Source: Tannerella sp. (GTDB lineage Bacteria > Bacteroidota > Bacteroidia > Bacteroidales > Tannerellaceae). Taken from it: a stretch of DNA of 49,420 bases. A program made the translations under genes and the position numbers. Where the stretch lies: positions 1-49,420 of the forward strand of contig JAISMO010000135.1 of NCBI GenBank assembly GCA_031276675.1, in the 5' to 3' direction. The notes below the pieces were generated by a model. That model did no database searches, had not been told where the DNA came from, and saw only the letters and a list, made by a program, of their open reading frames with translations. Positions 27,156-35,376 of the stretch are shown piece by piece (position 1 is the first letter of the stretch; every line of letters starts with the position of its first letter).

Positions 27156-27186
27156 TTTGGCAGGGGATGCAAAGCCTCTACTTTTG
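27156..27186 (+). promoter_or_regulatory. Promoter of the GNAT-GST pair
   Basis: -33 TTTG (27156-27159), 19-bp spacer and -7 TACTTTTG (27179-27186), a full match to the Bacteroidetes consensus; the ATG is 22 bp further on. Confidence 0.75.
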
Positions 27187-27208
27187 CGCTCAAAAAAACA
27201 GGTTTGTA

Positions 27209-27643
27209 ATGACGGAAATTATCAGGATAACTGCGGGTGTGGCATGGCAGATGGCGGGCGTGTATTATGTCCGGACGGAGGGAATGGTGAAAGGATTTGG
27301 CGTGCCGATTGAGTTGGAATTTGAAGACGACGGCCCCGCCTCGCTCTATATCCTGCTTTTGGAGGACGGATTACCGGTGGCAACCTGCCGTCCGAGAATT
27401 TTGGATGCGGATACGGCAAAAATTGAGCGTGTTTGCGTGACGGAGGCGTTTCGCGGCAGAGATTTCGGGAAACAGGCGATCCTGGCCGCCGAACAGTGGC
27501 TCAAAGAGTCCGGCGTCCGGAAAATCATCATTAACAGCCGGGACAAAGTGACGGGCTTTTATGAAAAGTTGGGCTATACAGCTGACTGGAACCGGATTCA
27601 TCAGGGATTTTTTCCGGAAGTACACATGGAAAAACAGCTGTGA
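27209..27643 (+). CDS. GNAT family N-acetyltransferase
   Basis: 144 residues from the ATG at 27209; a longer frame starting at 27167 would begin upstream of the promoter and is rejected. Motif A reads IERVCVTEAFRGRDFGKQAILAAEQWLKE, with RGRDFGKQ as the acetyl-CoA-binding Q/RxxGxG/A-type loop. It ends with NSRDKVTGFYEKLGYTADW, the usual GNAT strand 6-7 region. It probably acetylates a small molecule or protein amine. It precedes the GST-like gene by 35 bp. Confidence 0.88.
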   Translation: MTEIIRITAGVAWQMAGVYYVRTEGMVKGFGVPIELEFEDDGPASLYILLLEDGLPVATCRPRILDADTAKIERVCVTEAFRGRDFGKQAILAAEQWLKESGVRKIIINSRDKVTGFYEKLGYTADWNRIHQGFFPEVHMEKQL

Positions 27644-27678
27644 ACAGAAATAAAAAATAGAAATACATACACAATCGG

Positions 27679-28620
27679 ATGATGGCATACAAAACATGGT
27701 TTCTGGATGAAACAAGCAAGGCCGGGGCGTTTGTCCGGCAGAAAAATCAGTTTACAACACCCTTTGGGGAGGGCGAAGGGGAACTGCCCGTCGTTGCCGG
27801 CAAGTATCGGCTGATATGGTCGCAGGCCTGCCCCTGGGCGCATCGGCAGGTAATCGTTTTGTCGCTGCTGGGACTTCGGGAGGTCATCAGCATAGGCACC
27901 GTAGATCCCGTCCGCCCGGAAAAGGAACGGAGCGACTGGGCGTTTACGCTGGACGAAAGGGGCGAAGACCCCGTGCTGAAGGTGAAATTCCTGAGCGATC
28001 TGTACCTGAACGCAAAGGCCGGCTACAGAGGACGTTTCACGGTACCCGCCATAGTGGATATTGAAACGAAAAAGGTGGTAAACAATGATTATTTCAATCT
28101 GACTTACTACTGGGAAACGGTCTGGAAAAAGTATCACAAACCGAATGTTCCGGATTTACTGCCGGAGCATCTGAGAAACGATATTTTCAAATTGAACGAT
28201 ATTATTTTCAACGACATCAACAACGGTGTGTACAAGGCAGGATTCGCTCGCAGCCAGCAAGCGTATGAGAAAGCCTACGATCTGGTATTCGGGAGACTGG
28301 ACGAGTTCGAACAGCGACTCTCCCAAAGCAGGTTTCTTTTCGGAGACACGCTCACGGATTCGGATGTACGGTTATATGTGACGCTGGCCCGTTTTGACGC
28401 TGCGTATTACAGCGTCTTCCGTCTTAACCGGCAGCGGCTTGTGGACTTTCCGAACTTGTGGGCGTATGCGCGCAGGCTGTATCAGATCCCGGAATTTGGC
28501 GGCACAACCGATTTTGATGCCATCAAAAAGCACTATCACATCTGCTGTGATCCGGGAAATGAAAGCCACATCGTACCCAAAGGGCCGGATGTGTCTGTCT
28601 GGAAAACAAAGGGAACATGA
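27679..28620 (+). CDS. Glutathionyl-hydroquinone-reductase-like glutathione S-transferase
   Basis: 313 residues, the typical YqjG/ECM4 length. The thioredoxin-like N-terminal domain has LIWSQACPWAHR with the catalytic Cys of the Xi/omega class (about residue 53) and GRFTVPAIVDIETKKVVNNDY, the cis-Pro and gamma-glutamyl-binding region. The helical C-terminal domain includes RFLFGDTLTDSDVRLYVTLARFDAAYYSVFRLNR, which is diagnostic of the family, and the closing YYQ/HICCDPGNESHIVPKGP stretch. Known members reduce glutathionyl-hydroquinones. Most Bacteroidales do not make glutathione, so the physiological thiol is open. It follows the GNAT gene in the same transcript. Met2 may be the start. Confidence 0.9.
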   Translation: MMAYKTWFLDETSKAGAFVRQKNQFTTPFGEGEGELPVVAGKYRLIWSQACPWAHRQVIVLSLLGLREVISIGTVDPVRPEKERSDWAFTLDERGEDPVLKVKFLSDLYLNAKAGYRGRFTVPAIVDIETKKVVNNDYFNLTYYWETVWKKYHKPNVPDLLPEHLRNDIFKLNDIIFNDINNGVYKAGFARSQQAYEKAYDLVFGRLDEFEQRLSQSRFLFGDTLTDSDVRLYVTLARFDAAYYSVFRLNRQRLVDFPNLWAYARRLYQIPEFGGTTDFDAIKKHYHICCDPGNESHIVPKGPDVSVWKTKGT

Positions 28621-28653
28621 TTCCGTCCGGGTTCAGTATCCGGGAGACGGAAG
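28621..28653. terminator. Hairpin between convergent GST and RDD genes
   Basis: TTCCGTC-CGG pairs with CCGG-GACGGAA immediately after the GST stop, followed by GAAGAAGCTTTTTG. It sits in the only 49 bp between two converging genes and could stop transcription from both sides. Confidence 0.55.
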
Positions 28654-28669
28654 AAGAAGCTTTTTGAAA

Positions 28670-29410
28670 TTAAACCTCCTCCAGCGCGTAATACTGATAA
28701 TCGCGGGTAAGGGTTTGGAGCAGGGCCTCATCGTCGACCGGCGGATTGATTTTCAGATACCGGCGTACCTTGACGCCCAGTTCGCGGATGTGTTGCGAAC
28801 GCCCGGCGTCGTGGCGGGACAGCGTCCGGCCAATCAGATTGACCTGCTCGAGCGACAGATTTTCGGCCTGCGGAAAGACCGGCCGGTAGTGGACGCTCAG
28901 ATGCGTAAATTCATCCAGCGTGACATGGATGCGGTGATAGTTCTTTTCCTTGATCACCAGCGTACCGGCGGCCAGGTCGCCGATACGCTGACTGTTTTTG
29001 GTCACAAGGATGAACACCAGACCAAGACACTGGAACAGATGAATATCTATCAGCAGAAACAGCCAGCGCAGCAGGCTGGCGCCCAGTGTCGGCGTGCTGC
29101 CGTCCTTCATCACCACGCGCAGGCCGAGCAGCTTCTTTCCGGGCGACTGTCCGCGGTTGAAAAGCTCCCACAGCAGGGAATAAAACAGTACGGGGAGCAG
29201 GAACAGCAGGACGGTCACAATCAGCGCGGTTTCGTGGCGGTACAGGCCCGGAAAGAGCTTGTTACACAGGATGATGATCGTGAAGAAGGCGGCTTCGTAC
29301 ACGAACATCACAAGCATGTCAATCACCCGCGCCAGCAGGCGTTCGCCGGCGCTGGCCGGCGTCTGGTCTATCTGTATATATTGACCGGTAATAATCGCTG
29401 TATCTGCCAT
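28670..29410 (-). CDS. RDD family membrane protein
   Basis: 246 residues. The RDD signature is ASAGERLLARVIDMLVMFVYEA (Arg near 23, Asp near 31 in the first helix) followed by helices at about 65-85 and 115-135. GQSPGKKLLGLRVVMKDG and RIGDLAAGTLVIKEK are the conserved loops of the family. The last 90 residues are a soluble tail. It stands next to, and divergent from, the SpoIIM/DUF4129/DUF4350 cluster, an arrangement seen in many Bacteroidetes. The role is unknown; RDD proteins have been linked to ion or solute transport. Confidence 0.9.
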   Translation of the reverse strand: MADTAIITGQYIQIDQTPASAGERLLARVIDMLVMFVYEAAFFTIIILCNKLFPGLYRHETALIVTVLLFLLPVLFYSLLWELFNRGQSPGKKLLGLRVVMKDGSTPTLGASLLRWLFLLIDIHLFQCLGLVFILVTKNSQRIGDLAAGTLVIKEKNYHRIHVTLDEFTHLSVHYRPVFPQAENLSLEQVNLIGRTLSRHDAGRSQHIRELGVKVRRYLKINPPVDDEALLQTLTRDYQYYALEEV

Positions 29411-29436
29411 TCCTGTTTCTTTTTATTCGGTTCGGG

Positions 29437-29468
29437 TTGCAAATGTATGAATAAAAGTCGTATTTTTG
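29437..29468 (+). promoter_or_regulatory. Promoter of the SpoIIM cluster
   Basis: -33 TTG (29437-29439), 21-bp spacer and -7 TATTTTTG (29461-29468). It overlaps the RDD promoter face to face, so RNA polymerase can probably use only one at a time. Confidence 0.6.
29440..29447 (-). promoter_or_regulatory. -7 element (TACATTTG) of the RDD gene
   Basis: Exact consensus match on the minus strand, 29 bases upstream of the ATG at 29410. It lies in the spacer of the divergent SpoIIM promoter. Confidence 0.65.
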
Positions 29469-29520
29469 CGGACACATTGAAGGCGCTCCATGCAGAGCGC
29501 CGTTTCAGCAGACTTTAACA

Positions 29521-30516
29521 GTGAAGGAAATATCATTCATCCGTCAGCACATCGAGAAGTGGAAAACGCTTGAGTCGGTGGTAGACCGGGCGTCGGAAGA
29601 GCATCCGGAACGTCTGGTGAACGCATATCTGGAAATCACGGCCGACCTTTCGTTTTCGCGGAGTCATTACCCGCATTCGCGCATCACCGTTTACCTGAAC
29701 AACCTGGCCTCGGCGCTCCATCATTCCCTCTACAGAACCGGCAGGGAATCGGGGTGGCGGATAGTCACCTTCTGGACAACCGAACTCCCGCGCATCATGT
29801 ATGCCTCGCGAAAGGAACTGCGCTATTCCCTGCTGGTGTTCCTGATCAGCGCCTCCATCGGTTGCCTGTCCACACTGAACGACGATATGTTTCCCCGCCT
29901 CATCCTGGGCAACAGCTATATTGACATGACGGTCGACAACATCGAACGGGGCGACCCGATGGCGGTGTACGGCGACATGTCGCCCGTGCCGATGTTCTTC
30001 TACATCATGATGAACAACGTGCGCGTGTCGTTCGTCATCTTTCTTTTCGGGCTGCTGACCGGATTCGGCACGGGCGCCGCGCTGTTCTACAACGGCGTAA
30101 TGATCGGAACGTTTCAAACGTTTTGTTTTCAGCAGCAGGCCGGACTGGAATCGCTGCTGGCCATCTGGCTGCACGGCACGCTGGAGATTTCGGCGGTGGT
30201 GGTGGCCGGAGCGGCCGGGTTTGCGCTTGGCAACGGATGGCTTTTTCCGGGAACTTATCCGCGCGGTTACGCCTTCCGTCAGGGGGCGGTGCGGGGACTG
30301 AAAATCGTAGTCGGAACGACGCCCGTCTTTATCCTTGCCGCCTTTATCGAGAGTTTCCTGACGCGCCATACCGGAATGCCCGACGCGGTTCGCGGAGGGT
30401 TTATCCTGCTTACGCTTGCATTTGTCCTGTTCTATTATATTTACTTACCGAAACGATTGAATCATGAACATCCCTCCAAACCCAAAAATCCGGTTTTACC
30501 GGATACGGACGTTTAA
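29521..30516 (+). CDS. SpoIIM family (stage II sporulation protein M-like) membrane protein
   Basis: 331 residues starting at a GTG (29521); the next Met lies far inside the domain. A cytoplasmic N-terminal region (about 1-95) is followed by helices at about 100-118, 170-195, 215-245, 265-285 and 300-320. MFFYIMMNNVRVSFVIFLFGLLTGFGTGAALFYNGVMIG and IWLHGTLEISAVVVAGAAGFALG are the conserved SpoIIM core. In non-sporulating Bacteroidetes the gene always travels with RDD, DUF4129 and MoxR-type genes and its role is not known. It overlaps the next gene by 53 bp. Confidence 0.9.
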   Translation: MKEISFIRQHIEKWKTLESVVDRASEEHPERLVNAYLEITADLSFSRSHYPHSRITVYLNNLASALHHSLYRTGRESGWRIVTFWTTELPRIMYASRKELRYSLLVFLISASIGCLSTLNDDMFPRLILGNSYIDMTVDNIERGDPMAVYGDMSPVPMFFYIMMNNVRVSFVIFLFGLLTGFGTGAALFYNGVMIGTFQTFCFQQQAGLESLLAIWLHGTLEISAVVVAGAAGFALGNGWLFPGTYPRGYAFRQGAVRGLKIVVGTTPVFILAAFIESFLTRHTGMPDAVRGGFILLTLAFVLFYYIYLPKRLNHEHPSKPKNPVLPDTDV

Positions 30517-31393
30517 CGAAAAAATGAACGTCACCTTCGACTTCCTGCGCGAGAATCTGAAACCGCTGCTGAAGTTTTCTTTTTATGTGATATTTCCGCT
30601 CTGCCTGATACAGTCCTTTTTCATGAACTCCTTCATGCGGATGTACGTGGGTGCAGTTGAAAGCGGCGACGTGGCAGGCCTTATTGCCGTCGGGAGTTAC
30701 TACGGCGTGTTGATGCTGTGCATCCTGCTCGGTTCCATCCTCCTTTCGGCGCTGGTGTGCAGCCTGATGCAAACCTATGAACGGCGCGACAGACGCCTGC
30801 GGGAGCTTGTCTTTGCCGACTTCGGGGCGTCGTTCCGGACCTGCTGCGTCAAGGCGCTGCGGATTACGCTGTTCTCTGTCGGCATGGTGATTGCAGCCGT
30901 GGCAATCATATCGCTGCTGGCATGGATTTCGATCTGGACGCTGCTGCTGACGCTGACGCTGGTAACGATCGGATTGCTCGTCGTCATGGTGCCGTTCTCC
31001 CTGTTTACGCCGCTTTACCTGTTTGAAGACCTGCCCTTTGCCGCCGCCCTGCGCAAGGCCATGAAATACGGATTTTCCGCATGGGGCGAGATATTCCTTG
31101 TCCTGCTGGTCTTCGGACTGCTGGCCAATATCCTCAGCAGCATAACGAGTTTGCCGTGGACGATTGTAAGCATCGTCGGTTCCGTCTTCTCGTCGGCTGT
31201 GCCCGATTCGGGCCTTGCCGACTCCGTCTGGTACCAGTTTCTTTCGTATATACTGGGAGTGCTTATGGCATACGGCGCCTGCGTCAGCATGATCATCAAC
31301 TCGGCAGGGATGGCGTTCCAGTATTTCCACCTGCGCGAAAAAAAGGAAGGTGTCACCATGCGGACGGATATTGCAAATTTTGACCGGCTGTAA
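30464..31393 (+). CDS. Multipass membrane protein of the SpoIIM/DUF4129 cluster
   Basis: 309 residues. After FYRIRTFNEKMNVTFDFLRENLKPLLKF there are about six membrane helices (near 40-58, 80-105, 135-180 as two, 210-235 and 260-285) in the layout of the membrane domain of glycerophosphodiesterase-like proteins. The start at 30464 overlaps SpoIIM by 53 bp; a start at 30524 (Met21) would avoid it, but the FYRIRTFNEKM segment looks like part of the family and favours the longer form. Function unknown; it sits between SpoIIM and DUF4129 and is presumably part of one membrane complex. Confidence 0.82.
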   Translation: MNIPPNPKIRFYRIRTFNEKMNVTFDFLRENLKPLLKFSFYVIFPLCLIQSFFMNSFMRMYVGAVESGDVAGLIAVGSYYGVLMLCILLGSILLSALVCSLMQTYERRDRRLRELVFADFGASFRTCCVKALRITLFSVGMVIAAVAIISLLAWISIWTLLLTLTLVTIGLLVVMVPFSLFTPLYLFEDLPFAAALRKAMKYGFSAWGEIFLVLLVFGLLANILSSITSLPWTIVSIVGSVFSSAVPDSGLADSVWYQFLSYILGVLMAYGACVSMIINSAGMAFQYFHLREKKEGVTMRTDIANFDRL

Positions 31394-31395
31394 CC

Positions 31396-32019
31396 GTGAC
31401 GCATCCGGCTGATACCTTCGTTTACGACGCGGCCAAAATCGCCGCATACCAGGCCGACAAACGCTTCGACTACAACAGTCAGCTGCTCGTTCCGCAATAC
31501 AGTCTGCCGGAAGAGATCCGACGCTGGATAGCGCGCATGTTGAAAGCCGTCTTCGGCAACGAAACGGCGGAAAGCACGGTTACGTGGTTGCTGATTGGCT
31601 GTTTCGTGCTGGCCGTGGGAGGGGTGGTTTTCTTCCTGTACAAAAAGCGTCCGGGACTGTTTCTTTGGGAGAAAAGGAAGCCGCTGGCTTGTGGGATAGA
31701 AGAAGAGAATATCTACCGCATCGACTTTGAGAAGGAACTGGCGGCGGCGCTGGCGGCGGGCGATTTTCGGCTGGCCATCCGGATGCTCTATCTCCAGACG
31801 CTGCGTCTGGCGGCCGACAGGCAATGGATTGACTGGCAAATCTACAAAACCCCGACGGAATACGTCAGCGAACTGAAGCCGGTCAGCTTGAAGACTCCGT
31901 TTCGCGATCTGACCGGTCGTTTCCTGCAGGTACGCTACGGCAACTTCAGGGCGACGCGCGAGCTGTTCGACTTCATGTGCCGCCTGCAGGACGAACTCAG
32001 GGAAGGAGGCGAGGAATGA
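31396..32019 (+). CDS. DUF4129 domain-containing membrane protein
   Basis: 207 residues from a GTG 2 bp after the previous stop. A single membrane helix (VTWLLIGCFVLAVGGVVFFLY, about 62-83) separates a short periplasmic part from a cytoplasmic DUF4129 domain (about 120-200: GDFRLAIRMLYLQTLRLAADRQWIDWQIYKTPTEYVSEL and FLQVRYGNFRATRELFDFM). DUF4129 usually occurs with MoxR ATPases and transglutaminase or DUF58 proteins. Its last codons overlap the next start by 4 bp (ATGA), so the two are translationally coupled. Confidence 0.85.
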   Translation: MTHPADTFVYDAAKIAAYQADKRFDYNSQLLVPQYSLPEEIRRWIARMLKAVFGNETAESTVTWLLIGCFVLAVGGVVFFLYKKRPGLFLWEKRKPLACGIEEENIYRIDFEKELAAALAAGDFRLAIRMLYLQTLRLAADRQWIDWQIYKTPTEYVSELKPVSLKTPFRDLTGRFLQVRYGNFRATRELFDFMCRLQDELREGGEE

Positions 32020-33437
32020 AACTGACCGGCAACAGGCTGTATTTCCTGCTGCTGGCCGTATGCCTGCTGCTGGTATTCCTGTATCAGTATTATACGCCGA
32101 GAGAGTTTGTCTGGCAGCCGACCTTCAGCAAATACGACCGGCAGCCGTTTGGCAGCTACGTGTTTGACGACGTGCTTGCTTCCTCCCTCGAAGGCTATCG
32201 GGTCGTCAACCGGACGTTTTACCAGCTGTTACAGGAAACGGAAGAGGCTGCCGCATTGTGGGAAGAGGAAGAAAGCATCTCTGAAGAGCGGGAAGAATCG
32301 GCCGTCGAACCACTGCCCCCGGAGGCGCGGCGTTCCATTCTGGTGACGGAATATCAACCTGTTTTTTCGGAAGTAGACATAAAGGCGTTGCAGACGCTGC
32401 TTAAACAGGGCAACAAGGTCATGCTGTGTCTCGATCTCTTTCGGGACGCCCTGTGCGACACGTTCTGTCTCTCGGAGACCCGTGATTTCTATCCCGGTGC
32501 ATGGTATATAAAGCAGTATGTGAGGGACGGTTTCCAGCGCGACAGTCTTTTGCTGGGCGTCGACTCGCTGCATCCGGAAAGCATCTGTACCGTTTTTCCG
32601 CACATGCATCCGAACGTCCTGAAGGAAGGATGCGAACGCGATCGCCCGGAGCATCCGGAGGACTCGATTCGATGTTTGCACCTGAACTGCGACTCGTCCC
32701 GGATACCGGTACGCAACGGGAAAGGCGAAGCGGTCGCGCTGCAACTCTTCATCGGCGAAGGAGAACTGTTCCTGGTCAGCACGCCACTGATGTTCACGAA
32801 CTACGGTTTGCTGGACGGCGACAATGCATCGTATGCCTTCCGACTGCTTTCGTATCTGAAAGGCGCTCCGGTGATACGGACGGAGGCTTACGGCATCAAC
32901 AGCGCCGGGTCGGAAAGCCCGCTACGCTACCTGCTGAGCTGCCCACCGCTGCAATGGGCCTTGTACGTGACGCTTGTTGCGCTGCTCCTGTATATGTTTT
33001 TCGCCGCCCGCCGCCGGCAGTGGGTGATCCCGGTCGTCCGTCCCCCGGTCAACGAAATGCTCCGTTTTACGCAACTGACAGGTCGTCTGTATTACCGGCG
33101 AAACGACTGTAAAGACCTGCTGAGCAGGAAATATCTTTACTTCTGTAACGAAGTGAAACAACTGACGGGATTCGACATGCAGTCCGGCGAACCGGATCGG
33201 GAAATCAGTGATCGGCTGGCGGAAAAAACCGGACAGGATGCCCGCCGGATGTGGCCGGTTTTCAGAGAACTGAAATACCGTCTGCGCGAACAGACACAGG
33301 TGAGCCGGGAGGAGATGATGCGCCACATGGACCGGATGAACGAATGGAAACGGATGATAAGCGATCATGAAGGTGTAGCGACCGGTCTGTCCGGAGGCGC
33401 TTTTTCATCCCGCTTTTCCTCCGTCGGTGAAAACTGA
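32016..33437 (+). CDS. DUF4350 domain-containing protein
   Basis: 473 residues from the ATG at 32016, which shares ATGA with the previous stop. An N-terminal helix (YFLLLAVCLLLVFLYQYY) precedes the DUF4350 domain: SKYDRQPFGSYVFDDVLASSL, then RSILVTEYQPVFSEVDIKALQTLLKQGNKVML and FLVSTPLMFTNYGLLDGDNASYAFRLLSYL. A second helix lies at about 312-330 (WALYVTLVALLLYMFFAARRR), followed by a cytoplasmic helical tail. It is the last gene of the run; the MoxR ATPase and DUF58 genes that usually follow are absent here and array D takes their place. Confidence 0.85.
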   Translation: MKLTGNRLYFLLLAVCLLLVFLYQYYTPREFVWQPTFSKYDRQPFGSYVFDDVLASSLEGYRVVNRTFYQLLQETEEAAALWEEEESISEEREESAVEPLPPEARRSILVTEYQPVFSEVDIKALQTLLKQGNKVMLCLDLFRDALCDTFCLSETRDFYPGAWYIKQYVRDGFQRDSLLLGVDSLHPESICTVFPHMHPNVLKEGCERDRPEHPEDSIRCLHLNCDSSRIPVRNGKGEAVALQLFIGEGELFLVSTPLMFTNYGLLDGDNASYAFRLLSYLKGAPVIRTEAYGINSAGSESPLRYLLSCPPLQWALYVTLVALLLYMFFAARRRQWVIPVVRPPVNEMLRFTQLTGRLYYRRNDCKDLLSRKYLYFCNEVKQLTGFDMQSGEPDREISDRLAEKTGQDARRMWPVFRELKYRLREQTQVSREEMMRHMDRMNEWKRMISDHEGVATGLSGGAFSSRFSSVGEN

Positions 33438-33521
33438 CGGCCCTGTGACGGGCATCTCCCTTTTTTCGGAACAGGATCCGGAGCGGATCGGGGAGGAAAA
33501 CGGAAAAATGCTCCTGCCGAC

Positions 33522-33771
33522 CGGCAGAACCATAAAAACGAACGGATTCATGCTCCCGTCCACAGGCAAAACCGTAAAAAAAAACGATTTCATGCTTCGT
33601 ACCTGCGGCAGAACCGTAAAAATGACTGTTTTCATGCTTCATACCAGCGGCAGAACCATAAAAACGGCCGTTTTCATGCTTCGTACCAGCGGCAGAAGCA
33701 TAAAAACGACTGTTTTCATGCTTCGTACCAGCGGCAGAAGTATAAAAATACTCGGAAACACGATTCTGCCG
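33522..33771. repeat. Tandem array D: 42-bp units made of two inverted 21-bp halves
   Basis: Five 42-bp units (33522-33731) and a last partial one. Each unit begins CGGCAGAACCATAAAAAC and continues GACTGTTTTCATGCTTCG; the second 21 bases are a degraded reverse complement of the first, with the clearest dyad AAAACGACTGTTTT. The final unit closes in a perfect hairpin, CGGCAGAA (33732-33739) / TTCTGCCG (33764-33771), with a nested GTATAAAAATAC. It lies in the 492-bp gap 33438-33929 between converging genes. Frames reading FYGSAAGTKHENSH arise from the 14-codon period. Nothing else is recognisable in the gap. Confidence 0.9.
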
Positions 33772-33929
33772 CAAGTATGAAGTATAAAAACAAGCATAAA
33801 CCCGCTTCCGCCTGTCCGAAGCGTGAAGAAGCGGGAATGAAGCGTCAGGCGAACGACGGAAAGGCGCCCGGAAAAAGACCGCGCATTGCGAGAGAAAAAC
33901 AGCAATGCGTGAAGCTTTTCATCCGGCAG

Positions 33930-35375
33930 TCAGTAAAGTGTGAAACGGCGGTTGACGCAGGCGGGCAGTTCTTCGGGAGTGTGTGTAACGTAAATCAGGG
34001 TTTTTCCCCTGCGGCGGCAGAAAGCCTCAATGATGCGGGTAGCGTGTTGGCGGTTGGAAACATCCAGTCCGTGCAGCGGCTCGTCGAGAATCAGCAAGTC
34101 CGGATTCTTCACAAACGCCCTTGCCAGCAATACCAGACGCTGCTCGCCGAACGAGAGCGCCGGAAAGACACGGTCTTTCAGCGACTCGATACCGAAAAGT
34201 CGCATCCAGTCGACCGCATGTCGCATCTGTGCCACGCTGCACTTTCGGTACAGGCCGGCCGAATCGAAAAAACCGGAACAGACCATATCCGCAGCCGGGA
34301 TATTTTCCGTGCTGTAGAGGTGCATCTCCGGAGAGACGAAGCCAATGCGCCGCTTGATGTCCCAGATGCTTTCGCCCGTTCCCCGGCGACGGTCGAAGAG
34401 GTAAAGCGTCTGGGCATAGGCTTGCGGATTGTCGGCATAAATCAGGCTTAGCAGCAGCGTTTTGCCGCTTCCGTTCGGGCCGTACAGCGCCCATTTCTCG
34501 CCGTTTTTCACTTCCCAGCAAAGGTTTTTCAGGATGGTGCGTCCCTCGTAGCAAATGTGCACCCGTTCCATCCGGAAAGTAATCAGGTGGTGCGCATCCT
34601 TTTTCCGTTTGCTGCGGGGCAGCGCAACGGGCGCCTCCTCCTCCGGCGGAAACAGTTGCGCCTGCAGGGCGGTATCTGCCAGAAAAGCAGCGCGCGACAT
34701 CGGCGCGAAGAGCCGACGGTCGCACACCGGCAATACATGGGTAATCATGTCCGGAATCTCCGCGGGATTCGACAGCAACAGGATCACCTGCAATCCCTCT
34801 GCATGGGCCAGTCGGAGCAGCATCTCCGACACGGTCCGGCGCGAATCCGCGTCCAGACCGATGAACGGACTGTCCAGCAGAAGGATTTTCGACTTCGAGA
34901 GCAGCGTGCGCAGGATCAGGAATTTGCGAAGCTCTCCGCTGGAAAGATGGATGAGTTTCTCCGACAGGAATTCGCGGGTGCGGAAGCAGATCCAGAGCGT
35001 TTCGCCGCCCTTGGCCGGTAAAGTGCGGCCCAGCAGGTCGGCCACCGTCGGACATGCGTCCGTTTCCGTGGCATGCCAGCGCTGCTGGTAATACACATCC
35101 CGGCCGTTGGCGATGGAATGGATGTCCTTGAAGGCGATGCCTTTCACCTGTGCGAAGGATTGGCCTTCGAAGTGAAGGCGTACAGCGCCTTCTTTCAGCA
35201 GGTAACGGCCTTGCAGTATACCGGCCAGCAGCGTTTTGCCGCTTCCGTTCGGGCCGACAACGGCCCATTGCTCGCCTTTACGGAGGCGCCATTCCACTGG
35301 CTCGCGGAAACGCATGTCCGGCAACTGCGGCACAGCCTGTTCGATGCTGGCGGTCAGGGGTGGCAGGTGATTCAT
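33930..35375 (-). CDS. Double ABC ATPase (ModF-like)
   Basis: 481 residues from the ATG complementary to 35373-35375; a TTG 15 bp upstream is less likely. Two ABC domains lie in one chain. The first has Walker A GPNGSGKT (about 40), signature-like LSSGELRKFL (about 143) and Walker B ILLLDSP. The second has Walker A GPNGSGKT (about 290), LSFGEQRLVLLARA (about 415) and LLILDEP with a TH switch. There is no membrane domain. The layout matches ModF-type soluble twin ATPases, whose role is uncertain. In the first domain Walker B carries Ser instead of the catalytic Glu (DSP), so that half may be poor at hydrolysis. It begins 1 bp after dgkA ends. Confidence 0.85.
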   Translation of the reverse strand: MNHLPPLTASIEQAVPQLPDMRFREPVEWRLRKGEQWAVVGPNGSGKTLLAGILQGRYLLKEGAVRLHFEGQSFAQVKGIAFKDIHSIANGRDVYYQQRWHATETDACPTVADLLGRTLPAKGGETLWICFRTREFLSEKLIHLSSGELRKFLILRTLLSKSKILLLDSPFIGLDADSRRTVSEMLLRLAHAEGLQVILLLSNPAEIPDMITHVLPVCDRRLFAPMSRAAFLADTALQAQLFPPEEEAPVALPRSKRKKDAHHLITFRMERVHICYEGRTILKNLCWEVKNGEKWALYGPNGSGKTLLLSLIYADNPQAYAQTLYLFDRRRGTGESIWDIKRRIGFVSPEMHLYSTENIPAADMVCSGFFDSAGLYRKCSVAQMRHAVDWMRLFGIESLKDRVFPALSFGEQRLVLLARAFVKNPDLLILDEPLHGLDVSNRQHATRIIEAFCRRRGKTLIYVTHTPEELPACVNRRFTLY

Positions 35376-35376
35376 G

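Noticed and set aside
33262..33905. Frames with a 14-residue repeat (FYGSAAGTKHENSH) over array D
   Set aside because: They result from the 42-bp period and run antisense into the end of the DUF4350 gene.
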